Assembly (NCBI RefSeq): GCF_029626235.1
Contig: NZ_JARUBO010000005.1
Coordinates: forward strand, 4,186,501-4,250,500
DNA: 64,000 bases
Direction of reading: 5' to 3'
Source of the DNA: Micromonospora sp. WMMD1120
GTDB lineage: Bacteria; Actinomycetota; Actinomycetes; Mycobacteriales; Micromonosporaceae
Position numbers and translations under genes: made by a program. Positions 24,500 through 32,702 of this stretch are shown here, one piece after another. Numbering within the stretch: the stretch's first letter is position 1; each line of letters opens with the position of its first letter. The notes beneath the pieces are model-generated. The model had not been told where the DNA came from and did not search any database. It saw nothing but the letters and a program-made list of their open reading frames with translations.

Positions 24500-26170
24500 C
24501 TAGGCCGGTGCGGGCGCGGCCAGGTCGGACGCCGGTGCCAGCTCCCGGCGGGCGGCGGTCAGGAACCCCTCGGCGTACGACTCGGCCGGGAAGTCGCCCA
24601 GGTAGCGGCGGCGGGTGGCCCAGCGGGCGTCGGCCAGCGGGTCGGTGTCCAGCAGGGCGGTCAGCACCCCGTCCAGGTTGGACAGATCGCGGCGCAGCAC
24701 GTAACCCGAGCCGGCCAGCGGGAACCGCTCCACGAACCGGTCGCCCCCGTCGCCCATGTCGGTGACCGCGTACGGCTTGCCGGAGTAGAGGTAGTCCGAG
24801 ATCACCCCGGACACGTCGGAGACCAGCGCGTCGGAGGCGTTGACGCACTCGGTGAGGCTCAACTCCCGGGCCGCCGTGCCCACCACGTGCGGGCGACCGG
24901 TGCGGGCCCGGTCGGCGACCAGCAGCTCGGTCAGGCGAGCCAGCTGACGGGCCGACGCCGGGTTCTGCGTGGTGTACGGGTGGGCCCGCAGGATCACCGT
25001 CGCGCCGCGCTCCAGCAGCCGGCGCAGCAGCCCCTCGGCCACCGGCAGCGAGCAGTAGTCGGCGTCGGCGTGGTGCCCGGTCCAGGTTGGCGTGTACAGC
25101 ACCGTCGGGTGCGCCAGGCCACGGGCCGGCTCGGAGCGCACCTCGATCGCCTCGACCTGCGGGCGGCCCACCACGACGAACTTGTCCGCCGGGATCTGCA
25201 CCCCGGCGCGGGCGTACCTGTCGATCGCCGCCGGACCGGCCACGAAGATCCGGTCGAAGATGCCCGACACCGGGTTGGCGCTGGGCGCCTTGTCGCTGTC
25301 GCCGTGGTGCAGTTGCACGTGGGTGAGCTGGGTGAACCGGATGCAGTGGCTGTTCTTCGCGCCGTGGTTGACGTAGAAGGCCACCCGCAGGCTCGGCACC
25401 AGCGCCTCGTCCATGCTCCGCAGGGTGGGGCAGTAGACCACCGGCGCGTCGGTGGCCGCGGCGATCGGCGCGAGGAACTCCGGCTCGCGCACCATCACCA
25501 GGAACGGGCGGCCGATCCGTCGCAGGTACGGCAGCCACATGGTGACCTGGTATTCCGACCCGGGCGGCGCGGAGAAGTGCAGCAGGAACTCGGGCTGGTG
25601 CCGGCGGAGCGCGCGGGCCACCGGGCTGCCCCCGCCGGTCGGCCGGAACCGTCGCCGCGCCAGGTCCAGCGCGACAGCGCCGGCCACCGCGCCGACCAGC
25701 AGGCTGGTGGCGAGCGCCACGACGGCCGGCACGGTGAACGCGGCGGCCAGGGCCAGGACGGCGAGCAGCCCGAGCACCGCGGTGCCGAGCCGGTCGGCGA
25801 GCAGCGGGGTCCAGGCTCGTACCGGCAGGTTGGCGGCCCGGATCTCCAGGTTGCCGGCGGTGCGCAGCGGCCCCACCAGCAGAACCAGCCCCACCACGAC
25901 CACACCGGTGGCGACCAGCGCGGGGTCGAGCCCGTCGTCCAGCCGCCGGGCATAGCCGACCAGCACCGCCGCGGCGATCAGTGTCGTCTCCGCGACGAGG
26001 TCGGCGCCGGGACGGATCCGTTGCTCGGCGGCCGCGGCGGCCAGCGCGGCGACGGCCAGCGCCAGTCCCCAACCGCTGGCGCCGGTCAGCGCCAGCACGA
26101 CGAAGGCCAGCACGGCCAGGCCGGTGGTCAGGCACCGGGCGGCCAGCTTTCGGACCAGGTCGCCGCGCAT
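24500..26170 (-). CDS. CDP-alditol (glycerol/ribitol) phosphotransferase, TagB/TagF-like
   Basis: Enzymes of this family polymerise or prime teichoic acid by moving alditol-phosphate from CDP-alditol. The 556-residue protein has three to five N-terminal membrane helices (to about residue 180), then a GT-B catalytic domain. The conserved HHGDSDKAPSANP, VGRPQVEAIEV, LYTPTWTGHHADADY, RAHPYTTQNP and ALVSDVSGVISDYLYSGKPYAV are all present, including the catalytic His residues. Its neighbour at 26204 would make the CDP-ribitol donor. It is homologous to the protein at 35133. Confidence 0.87.
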   Translation of the reverse strand: MRGDLVRKLAARCLTTGLAVLAFVVLALTGASGWGLALAVAALAAAAAEQRIRPGADLVAETTLIAAAVLVGYARRLDDGLDPALVATGVVVVGLVLLVGPLRTAGNLEIRAANLPVRAWTPLLADRLGTAVLGLLAVLALAAAFTVPAVVALATSLLVGAVAGAVALDLARRRFRPTGGGSPVARALRRHQPEFLLHFSAPPGSEYQVTMWLPYLRRIGRPFLVMVREPEFLAPIAAATDAPVVYCPTLRSMDEALVPSLRVAFYVNHGAKNSHCIRFTQLTHVQLHHGDSDKAPSANPVSGIFDRIFVAGPAAIDRYARAGVQIPADKFVVVGRPQVEAIEVRSEPARGLAHPTVLYTPTWTGHHADADYCSLPVAEGLLRRLLERGATVILRAHPYTTQNPASARQLARLTELLVADRARTGRPHVVGTAARELSLTECVNASDALVSDVSGVISDYLYSGKPYAVTDMGDGGDRFVERFPLAGSGYVLRRDLSNLDGVLTALLDTDPLADARWATRRRYLGDFPAESYAEGFLTAARRELAPASDLAAPAPA

Positions 26171-26203
26171 GTCGCTCCGTTCGTGGTTCCGCAGCCGCCG
26201 GTG

Positions 26204-27721
26204 TCAGTTCGCCGACGCCGCGCCGGCGGGCGCGTCGACGCGACCCGACCCGGCCTGCGCCGGCACGCTCGGCGTGGCCCCGTCACCGGGCGCCCGGCGT
26301 ACGTCGATCACCTGACCGGTCAGGTCGGAGATCAGCACGTCCAGGGACGACTGGGCGACCGCCTCGGCGGCGAGCAGGGTGTGCTCCGGCTCCTCGCCGA
26401 AGGCCCGGGTCCGCATCGGGGTGGCGGTGCGCTCCGGGTTGATGCAGTTGACCCGGACGCCGACGTCGGCCCACTCGTCGGCGAGCGCCTGGGTGAGGTT
26501 GACCAGAGCGGCCTTGGTGGCGGAGTAGAGCGCGTACCGGGCCCGCCCCCGGGTGTACGAGCTGGAGGTGTAGAGCAGCAGTTGGCCCTTGGTCTGTTGC
26601 AGGTACGGCAGGGCCTGGCGGGCGATGGTCACCGGGCCGACGAAGTTGACGTGCAGCACCCGGTCCATGGTCTCCTCGTCCATCTCGGCGAGGGCGCCCT
26701 TCTCCAGGATGCCGGCGGTGACCACGACGTAGTCGATGCGTCCGGTGGCCTCGAAGGCGGTCGTCAGGGCCGCCTCGACGTCCTCGGCCCGCTCCACGTG
26801 GGTGCCGGTGCTGGACCGGCTGAACGGGAAGACCTGGGCGCCGTAGCGGCGGGCCAGCTCGGTCAGCTCGTGACCGATGCCGTAGCTGCCGCCGAACACC
26901 ACGACGGTGCGGCCGGTCAGCTCCTCGCTGTAGCTGCGGTGGTCGGTCAGCCGGGGCGCCTGCGCCGCGGCGAGCTGGAAGAGCTTGTCCGCCAGGTGCA
27001 CGTCGACCGGGTGGGTGACCTTGATGTTCTCGTCCGAACCGTCGATCACCTTGATCGGGGTGCCGGGCAGGTAACGCAGCACCACGCCGCAGTCGTCGGT
27101 GGCGGCGAAGTTCGGGTCGCCCTCGGCGATCCGGTACGCCTCCCGGATGGTGGGGGAGCGGAACGCCTGCGGGGTCTGCCCGCGGCGCAGCCGGGACCGC
27201 ACCGGGATGTCGGTGATGCAGTCGTTCTCGTCCACCTGGATGATCGTGTCCGCGGACGGGATGGCCACGTCCACGGCGTCGTAGGTCCAGAGCGCGTTGA
27301 CGCACTCGCGCACGATCCGGCCGCTGAGCAGCGGACGGACCGCGTCGTGGAAGAGGATGTTGCAGTCCGCCGGGCCGACCGCGTCCAGCGCGATCCGGGT
27401 GGTGGCGTTGCGGGTGTCACCGCCCTCGATCACCTTGGTGACCTTGCGCAGGCCGGCCTTCTCGACGATCTGCCGGGCGTCGTCGACGTGACCGGCGGCC
27501 ATCAGCACGATGATCTCGTCGATCTCCGGCGCCGCCTCGAAGACCGCCAGGGTGTGCTCGATGATCGGCTTGCCGGCGATCTTCAGGAGCTGCTTCGGGA
27601 TGCCGAGACCCAGCCGCGTCCCGGTGCCTCCGGCCAGAACCACCGCCACCGTCCGGGAGGGGCGCCACGGCTCCGGGGTCTCCGTTGCGGCGTCCGGGCC
27701 AGTGGTCTGGTCCTGCGTCAT
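26204..27721 (-). CDS. Fused cytidylyltransferase and SDR reductase, likely CDP-ribitol synthase (TarI-TarJ/Bcs1-like)
   Basis: Residues about 25-250 form an IspD/TarI-type cytidylyltransferase: VAVVLAGGTGTRLGLGIPKQ, HDAVRPLLSG and RGQTPQAFRSP. After a short linker, residues about 260-490 form an SDR with VVVFGGSYGIGHEL, TAGIL and YSATKAALVN carrying the catalytic Tyr-x-x-x-Lys. This order matches the bifunctional Haemophilus influenzae Bcs1/Acs1 protein, which reduces ribulose 5-phosphate and makes CDP-ribitol. It lies between the ABC exporter and the phosphotransferase, as expected for a teichoic-acid-type operon. The residual ambiguity is the polyol (ribitol or another alditol). Confidence 0.85.
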   Translation of the reverse strand: MTQDQTTGPDAATETPEPWRPSRTVAVVLAGGTGTRLGLGIPKQLLKIAGKPIIEHTLAVFEAAPEIDEIIVLMAAGHVDDARQIVEKAGLRKVTKVIEGGDTRNATTRIALDAVGPADCNILFHDAVRPLLSGRIVRECVNALWTYDAVDVAIPSADTIIQVDENDCITDIPVRSRLRRGQTPQAFRSPTIREAYRIAEGDPNFAATDDCGVVLRYLPGTPIKVIDGSDENIKVTHPVDVHLADKLFQLAAAQAPRLTDHRSYSEELTGRTVVVFGGSYGIGHELTELARRYGAQVFPFSRSSTGTHVERAEDVEAALTTAFEATGRIDYVVVTAGILEKGALAEMDEETMDRVLHVNFVGPVTIARQALPYLQQTKGQLLLYTSSSYTRGRARYALYSATKAALVNLTQALADEWADVGVRVNCINPERTATPMRTRAFGEEPEHTLLAAEAVAQSSLDVLISDLTGQVIDVRRAPGDGATPSVPAQAGSGRVDAPAGAASAN

Positions 27722-27796
27722 TGCCGGATCCTCACTCTCAGGAATGCGTTAACGGAAGGTTCCGCCCGAGCGGCGACGGAATGAACCTTAACGCGC

Positions 27797-27830
27797 GGAC
27801 CGCGCCGCCCCAACGCGGGCGACGCGGTCC
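27797..27830. terminator. Possible hairpin between the ABC ATPase gene and the downstream cytidylyltransferase gene
   Basis: GGACCGCG (27797-27804) and its complement (27823-27830) pair, with GCCC/GGGC inside. It lies in the 146-base gap between the - strand genes ending at 27868 and beginning at 27721, so it may attenuate read-through. Confidence 0.4.
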
Positions 27831-27867
27831 CGTGGCGCCGTGTCGATGCCGGACGTTCGCCGGCACT

Positions 27868-28686
27868 CTACTTGCTGTTCGCGTACGCCTCGTAGGCCCG
27901 GATGACCTCGTCGGTGGGCCCATCCATGCGCAGGACGCCCGATTCCAGCCAGATCGTCCGTTCGCACGTGTCGCGGACCGAGGAGAGCTGGTGGCTGACC
28001 AGGAACACCGTCCCCGCGCCCTCGCGCAGCTCCCGCACCCGTTGCTCGCTGCGCTTGCGGAAGCCCTTGTCGCCGGTGGCCAGGGCCTCGTCGATCAGCA
28101 GCACGTCGTGCTTCTTGGCGGCGGCGATGGAGAACCGCAGCCGGGCCGCCATGCCGGAGGAGTACGTCCGCATCGGCAGGCTGGCGAAGTCACCCCGCTC
28201 GTTGATCCCGGAGAACTCGATGATCCCGGCCGCCTGCCGGGCGACGTCGTCCGGATGCATGCCCATGGCCAGGCAGCCCAGGGTGACGTTGCGTTCCCCG
28301 GAGAGGTCGTTGAGCAGGGCGGCGTTCACGCCCAGCAGCGACGGCTGGCCCTGGGTGTAGATCGCGCCCCGGTTGACCGGCAGCAGGCCGGCGATGGCCC
28401 GCAGGATGGTGGACTTGCCCGAGCCGTTGGTGCCGATCAGCCCGATCGCCTCGCCCCGGTACGCGGTGAAGGAGACGCCCTTGACCGCGTGCACCTCCCG
28501 GATGTTCGGGGCGTTGGTGCGCTTGACCAGGCGGCGCAGTGCGGCCACCGGCGTGGTGCCACCGCCGGCGCCCTGGTGTACCCGGTAGATGATGTGCGCG
28601 TCGTCCACGACCACGGTCGGGATGCGCTCCTCGGTGCGGGTCGTCGTCGCGCCCGCCCCGATCGGGGCGTCGAAGTGCTCAACCAC
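27868..28686 (-). CDS. Polysaccharide/teichoic acid ABC exporter, ATP-binding subunit (TagH/Wzt-like)
   Basis: The 272-residue ATPase has Walker A GTNGSGKST, the signature YSSGMAARLRFSIA, Walker B VLLIDEALATGDKGF and the switch histidine in FLVSHQLSSV. The N-terminal stretch YRVHQGAG and the lack of a C-terminal carbohydrate-binding domain fit the TagH/Wzt group that exports undecaprenyl-linked polymers. The GTG start at 28686 overlaps the stop of the permease gene by 8 bases. Confidence 0.9.
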   Translation of the reverse strand: MVEHFDAPIGAGATTTRTEERIPTVVVDDAHIIYRVHQGAGGGTTPVAALRRLVKRTNAPNIREVHAVKGVSFTAYRGEAIGLIGTNGSGKSTILRAIAGLLPVNRGAIYTQGQPSLLGVNAALLNDLSGERNVTLGCLAMGMHPDDVARQAAGIIEFSGINERGDFASLPMRTYSSGMAARLRFSIAAAKKHDVLLIDEALATGDKGFRKRSEQRVRELREGAGTVFLVSHQLSSVRDTCERTIWLESGVLRMDGPTDEVIRAYEAYANSK

Positions 28687-29572
28687 GGCCGTACTCCTGT
28701 TCGCCGCGCCAGAAGTAGATGAAACCGCCGATCCCGGCGACCAGCGCCCACCCGCCGCCGACCAGCCAGAGCTGGGTCAGCGACTCGTTGAGCAGCGGCG
28801 TCTCCTCGAGCAGCGTGTAGCGGGCCAGCTCGATGTAGACCAGCAGCGGGTTGAACTGGACCAGCGTCGTCGCCCAGCCGGGCAGCCGCTCGAACAGGCT
28901 GACGCTGTAGAGGACGCCGGAGCCGTACATCCAGGTGCGCATGATGAACGGCATGACCTGCTTGAGGTCGCTGGACTTCGCGCCCAGCCGGGCCACCACC
29001 AGCACCACGCCCGCGTTGAACACCGCCTGCAACAGCAGGGCCGGTACCAGCAGCAACCACTCCAGGGTGAGCGGCTCGCCGGTGACCAGCACGATGCCGA
29101 TCAGCACCACCATCGACGCGAGCAGCTGCTGGAACTGCGTGAGCGTGGTGGACAGCGGCAGGCTGGCCCGGGGGAAGTGCAGCGCCCGGATCAGCCCCAG
29201 GTTGCTGCTGATCGACTGGGTGCCGGCCAGCACCGCGCTCTGCGTGAAGTTGAAGATGAACAGCCCGGTGGTCAAATAGGCGATGTAGTTCGGGATCTGG
29301 TTCTGTGCCAGCACCACCCCGAAGATCAGGTAGTAGACCGCCGCGTTGGTCAGCGGGGTGAGCACCTGCCAGAGCTGACCCAGCTTGGCGTTGCTGTACG
29401 AGGCGACGAGCTTGGCGTTGGCGTACGCGGCGATGAAGTGCCGGTAGGCCCATAGTCGGCGGCTGTACTCGACCAGGCTGGGGCGCTCACCGGCGACCCG
29501 TAGCCCGTGCCGAGCGGCCAGCTGCGCCTGGGTCAGGCCCGTGTCGGGGTCGACCAGCGCGGTGGTGGCCAT
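28679..29572 (-). CDS. Polysaccharide/teichoic acid ABC exporter, permease subunit (TagG/Wzm-like)
   Basis: The 297-residue protein has about six membrane helices and the ABC-2 type layout of polysaccharide exporters. The start of the membrane domain (KLVASYSNAKLGQLWQVLTPLTNAAVYYLIFG) is the standard opening of this family. It is translationally coupled to the ATPase gene and heads the - strand operon. An ATG at 29572 is the start; the divergent TetR gene lies 180 bases away. Confidence 0.9.
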   Translation of the reverse strand: MATTALVDPDTGLTQAQLAARHGLRVAGERPSLVEYSRRLWAYRHFIAAYANAKLVASYSNAKLGQLWQVLTPLTNAAVYYLIFGVVLAQNQIPNYIAYLTTGLFIFNFTQSAVLAGTQSISSNLGLIRALHFPRASLPLSTTLTQFQQLLASMVVLIGIVLVTGEPLTLEWLLLVPALLLQAVFNAGVVLVVARLGAKSSDLKQVMPFIMRTWMYGSGVLYSVSLFERLPGWATTLVQFNPLLVYIELARYTLLEETPLLNESLTQLWLVGGGWALVAGIGGFIYFWRGEQEYGRG

Positions 29573-29751
29573 GGAAATGGCGCTCCGATCTTTCGTGCAG
29601 ACGGGGTTGCTCGCGACGATCGAATCCTAGTGGGAAAAGTGCGCGGGACGCCGCCTCGCCGCTGCGTGGACAGTAGTCCGAAACACGTCGGGACGCAACC
29701 GTACCGTCGTTGCGCTACGCTGATGGGCGTGACCTGCGATAAGAACCCTCG

Positions 29752-30390
29752 ATGACGACCGACAAGAGGCGCGCTCCGGCCGGGGCGGCGGTGCTCCGTG
29801 ACGAGATCACCACGGCGATCCGCCGGGCCCTGACGCAGGAGCTGGCCGCTGTCGGTTACGGCCGGCTCTCCATCGAGGCGGTGGCCCGGCGCGCCGGCGT
29901 CAGCAAGACGGCGATCTACCGGCGGTGGAGCTCGAAGCTCGACCTGGTGCTGGAGGTCGTCGCCGCGGCGGCGCACCGCAAGCTGCCCGCGCTGGACACC
30001 GGCACCCTGCGTGGTGATCTCGCGCTGCTGTTCCAGGCGGTGGCGCTGGCGCTGCGCCACCCACTGGCATCGCAGATCATCCCGGACCTGTTGGCCGAGG
30101 CCGCCCGCAACCCCAGCATCGACGCGACCCTGCGTCAGGTGCTGCACAGCCGACAGCAGGAGATCGGCGGGCGACTGGTCACCCGCGCCGTGCAGCGCGG
30201 CGAGCTGCCCGCCGACACCGAGGTGGACGCGGCCGTCGACCTGATCGTGGGCCCGCTCTACTGGCGGCTCGCCATCGCCCGGCTCCCGCTCACCGACGGC
30301 TACCTCGATCACCTGGTCGAGTCGGTGGCCGCCGGCCTCGGCGCGGACAGCGCCCTGCCCCGCCCCCGGGAGGCCCCGGTCGCCGGCTGA
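29752..30390 (+). CDS. TetR-family transcriptional regulator
   Basis: The 212-residue protein has the TetR DNA-binding domain at residues about 20-70, including YGRLSIEAVARRAGVSKTAIYRRWSSK, and a helical ligand-binding domain of the TetR_C type. The ATG at 29752 gives a normal length. It is divergent from the ABC exporter operon, so regulation of that operon is plausible but not shown; no clear operator palindrome was found in the 180-base gap. Confidence 0.9.
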   Translation: MTTDKRRAPAGAAVLRDEITTAIRRALTQELAAVGYGRLSIEAVARRAGVSKTAIYRRWSSKLDLVLEVVAAAAHRKLPALDTGTLRGDLALLFQAVALALRHPLASQIIPDLLAEAARNPSIDATLRQVLHSRQQEIGGRLVTRAVQRGELPADTEVDAAVDLIVGPLYWRLAIARLPLTDGYLDHLVESVAAGLGADSALPRPREAPVAG

Positions 30391-30523
30391 CCAGGTCCGC
30401 GACACCGGCCGTACGGGGATCGAAGCGCGGATGCGTCTCCGCTAGGCTGCCCCCTTGACACTCGGCCGTAACCATGCCGACACGCCCTTCCCGTAATGAT
30501 CCGCCGGACGACAAGGACGCCCC

Positions 30524-32602
30524 GTGACCCAAGTGGACGACGTTGTTGTGGCAGCCGCGCCCGCCGACCGCGACGGCGTCGCGAGTGGACCGCGGGCCGG
30601 CGGAGGTCACGGCCTGATCAAACGGCTGAACGCCGGGGTGGCCGCGGCGCCCGTCCTCGTCACCGACGCGGCGATCGTCGGTTTCGCCCTCTGGACGCTG
30701 CTCTACCACCTCAATCTCGGCCTCGATCTGCGTCCCTCGGTCGTCTTCGTCGTCTGGCTCGTCCTGACGCCGGTCGCGGCGTACCTCTGGTGGACGCTGA
30801 ACCGCCGCAGCCGCGGCCGGGTCCGCGCGGGCGGTGCGGCGTCGGCCGGGACGCCGACGGCGGACGCCGGCTGGGCGCCTCTGCTGCGCCGGTACGCCCT
30901 GCCGGTCGGCGCGGCCGTCGGCGCGGCGCTGCTCGCGTCCCTGGGCAAGGGCACGATCGCCTGGACGCTCGGGGTGCTCCTCGGTCTGGTGGCGATCGCC
31001 TCGGCGTACACCTCCTACCGGTTCCGTGACCCGGCGGCCGGCGGGCCGGTCTCGACCGACACGACCACCCCCACCCAGGCGTACGTGGTCATCACGGCCG
31101 CGCTGGCCGCCGCCGTGTACGCGACGTTCATCGGCCGGGTCTCGCTCGACGACGTGTTCTACGTGGGCAAGTCGGTCTGGGTGGCGGAACGGGACGAGAT
31201 CCCCTTCCGGGAGTTCCTGCTGACCGAAGGGGTCCTGCCGGCCGGGTCGGCGAACCCTCCACTGCCCTCGTTCGAGGTGTTCATCGGTGCGCTGGCCCGG
31301 CTGCTGGGCGTCCACGCGGCGTCGGCGACCTGGTACCTCCTCCTGCCGCTGCTGGCGGTGTTCGCGATCTTCGCCCTGTGGCGGCTGGTGCAGCGCTGGT
31401 CTCCCCGGCGCGCGCTGCTCGCCTTCGGGGTCGCGCTGGCCTACATCCTGCTCGTCGCGGGCTACCCGGACGCGCTGAACACCTACCACCTGCCCAGGCT
31501 GACGCAGGGCAAGGGAGTGTTCGTGCACGCCCTCGTCCCGCTCGCCTGGGTGTACCTGACGGACTTCCTGGAGACCCGGTCACGACGGGCGCTGGTCCTG
31601 CTCACGCTGCTCTCCGTCGCCGCGGTCGGCCTGACCACCACGGCGGTCATCCTGCTGCCCCTGCTGGCGGTGGCAGCCGTCGTGATGTTGGTGGTGGCCA
31701 GGCGGTTCCGGGAGGCCGCCCTGTGCTTCGCCGCCGCCTCGGTCTACCCGTTGCTGTCCGGGGCCCTCGTCCGGCTGCTCCAGGGCGGCCTCGACGAGAC
31801 GGTGAAGAACTACGTCGAGCCGCCCGCGCCACAGGCGGTCTACCAACTGACCATGTGGCTCGGGCTGCTGGGCGTCATCGCCGGTGTGGCGATCTGGTGC
31901 TCGCCCCTGTTCCTGCGCGCGGGCGTGCCACGGCTGTTGAGCGCCGGCGCCGCCCTGGTGGTCACTGTCGCGCTCGTACCCGGTGTGCTGACCGTGGGCA
32001 GCAACCTGACCGGCCTGGCGGCGGTGCTGTGGCGGGTGCCCTGGATCGTGCCTCTTCCGGCGCTCGTCGGCATGCTTGCCGTGATCCGCCTCCCCCGGTT
32101 GGCGTGGCCGAACCGGGCTCTCGCCGTCGGTCTCCCCGCAGCCCTGGTGCTCGCCTTCTGGACCCAGGGTGTGCCGATGTGGACCGCCGACGTCGTACAG
32201 ACCAAGCCGGGCTGGCGGATGCCGGAGACCCGCAAGAACGTGGCCTTCTGGATCGTCAAGCAGGACCCGCAGGGGCCGGTGCTCGCCCCGTCGTCGGTCA
32301 TGCGGGCGCTCCCGCAGGTCACCAGCCGGGTGCGGGTGGTGCTCGCCCGTGACCTCTACCTGACCGACTACGGCATGCAGACCCAGTTCGCGCAGGACCG
32401 GATGCTGCTCGCCAAGTTCGCGGACGGCACCGAGCCGGTCTCCATCCCCGACGTGGCCGCCGCCATGGACAGGGTGGACGTCGGCAGCGTCTGTGTGTGG
32501 AGGTCGAACAAGGTGGTCGCCGACGCCGCGCCCACCCTGCGCCTGGAGCGCTTCGCCTCCCGGAAGTCCCCGGGTGGGATGGTCTGCTACCGGCGACTCT
32601 GA
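30524..32602 (+). CDS. Large polytopic membrane protein, possible GT-C transferase
   Basis: The 692-residue protein has about 13 membrane helices. The acidic loop SLDDVFYVGKSVWVAERDEIPF follows an early membrane span and recalls the outward catalytic loop of GT-C enzymes, but no family is certain. A soluble tail (after about residue 560) ends the protein. The GTG at 30524 follows a short leader. It is followed by a double terminator. Confidence 0.75.
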   Translation: MTQVDDVVVAAAPADRDGVASGPRAGGGHGLIKRLNAGVAAAPVLVTDAAIVGFALWTLLYHLNLGLDLRPSVVFVVWLVLTPVAAYLWWTLNRRSRGRVRAGGAASAGTPTADAGWAPLLRRYALPVGAAVGAALLASLGKGTIAWTLGVLLGLVAIASAYTSYRFRDPAAGGPVSTDTTTPTQAYVVITAALAAAVYATFIGRVSLDDVFYVGKSVWVAERDEIPFREFLLTEGVLPAGSANPPLPSFEVFIGALARLLGVHAASATWYLLLPLLAVFAIFALWRLVQRWSPRRALLAFGVALAYILLVAGYPDALNTYHLPRLTQGKGVFVHALVPLAWVYLTDFLETRSRRALVLLTLLSVAAVGLTTTAVILLPLLAVAAVVMLVVARRFREAALCFAAASVYPLLSGALVRLLQGGLDETVKNYVEPPAPQAVYQLTMWLGLLGVIAGVAIWCSPLFLRAGVPRLLSAGAALVVTVALVPGVLTVGSNLTGLAAVLWRVPWIVPLPALVGMLAVIRLPRLAWPNRALAVGLPAALVLAFWTQGVPMWTADVVQTKPGWRMPETRKNVAFWIVKQDPQGPVLAPSSVMRALPQVTSRVRVVLARDLYLTDYGMQTQFAQDRMLLAKFADGTEPVSIPDVAAAMDRVDVGSVCVWRSNKVVADAAPTLRLERFASRKSPGGMVCYRRL

Positions 32603-32623
32603 CCCGCCGATCCCGCTGACGGG

Positions 32624-32656
32624 GACGGGGGTTCACCCACCGGGTGAACCCCCGTC
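32624..32656. terminator. Bidirectional terminator hairpin
   Basis: Perfect 15-base arms GACGGGGGTTCACCC (32624-32638) and complement (32642-32656) with a three-base loop lie 22 bases after the stop of the + strand membrane protein and upstream of the end of the convergent protease-like gene. Confidence 0.75.
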
Positions 32657-32662
32657 GCACAG

Positions 32663-32684
32663 GTCGGGGCCGCTGAGCCCCGAC
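32663..32684. terminator. Second terminator hairpin in the same gap
   Basis: GTCGGGGC (32663-32670) pairs with GCCCCGAC (32677-32684) around a six-base loop. It lies 19 bases from the end of the - strand gene at 32703, so it may serve that gene. Confidence 0.55.
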
Positions 32685-32702
32685 CGCCGCGCTGCCGCTT
32701 CC

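Noticed and set aside
24887..27784. 965-residue + strand open frame
   Set aside because: It runs antisense to the phosphotransferase and the cytidylyltransferase-reductase genes and contains only Arg/Gly/Val/Asp-rich shadow sequence.
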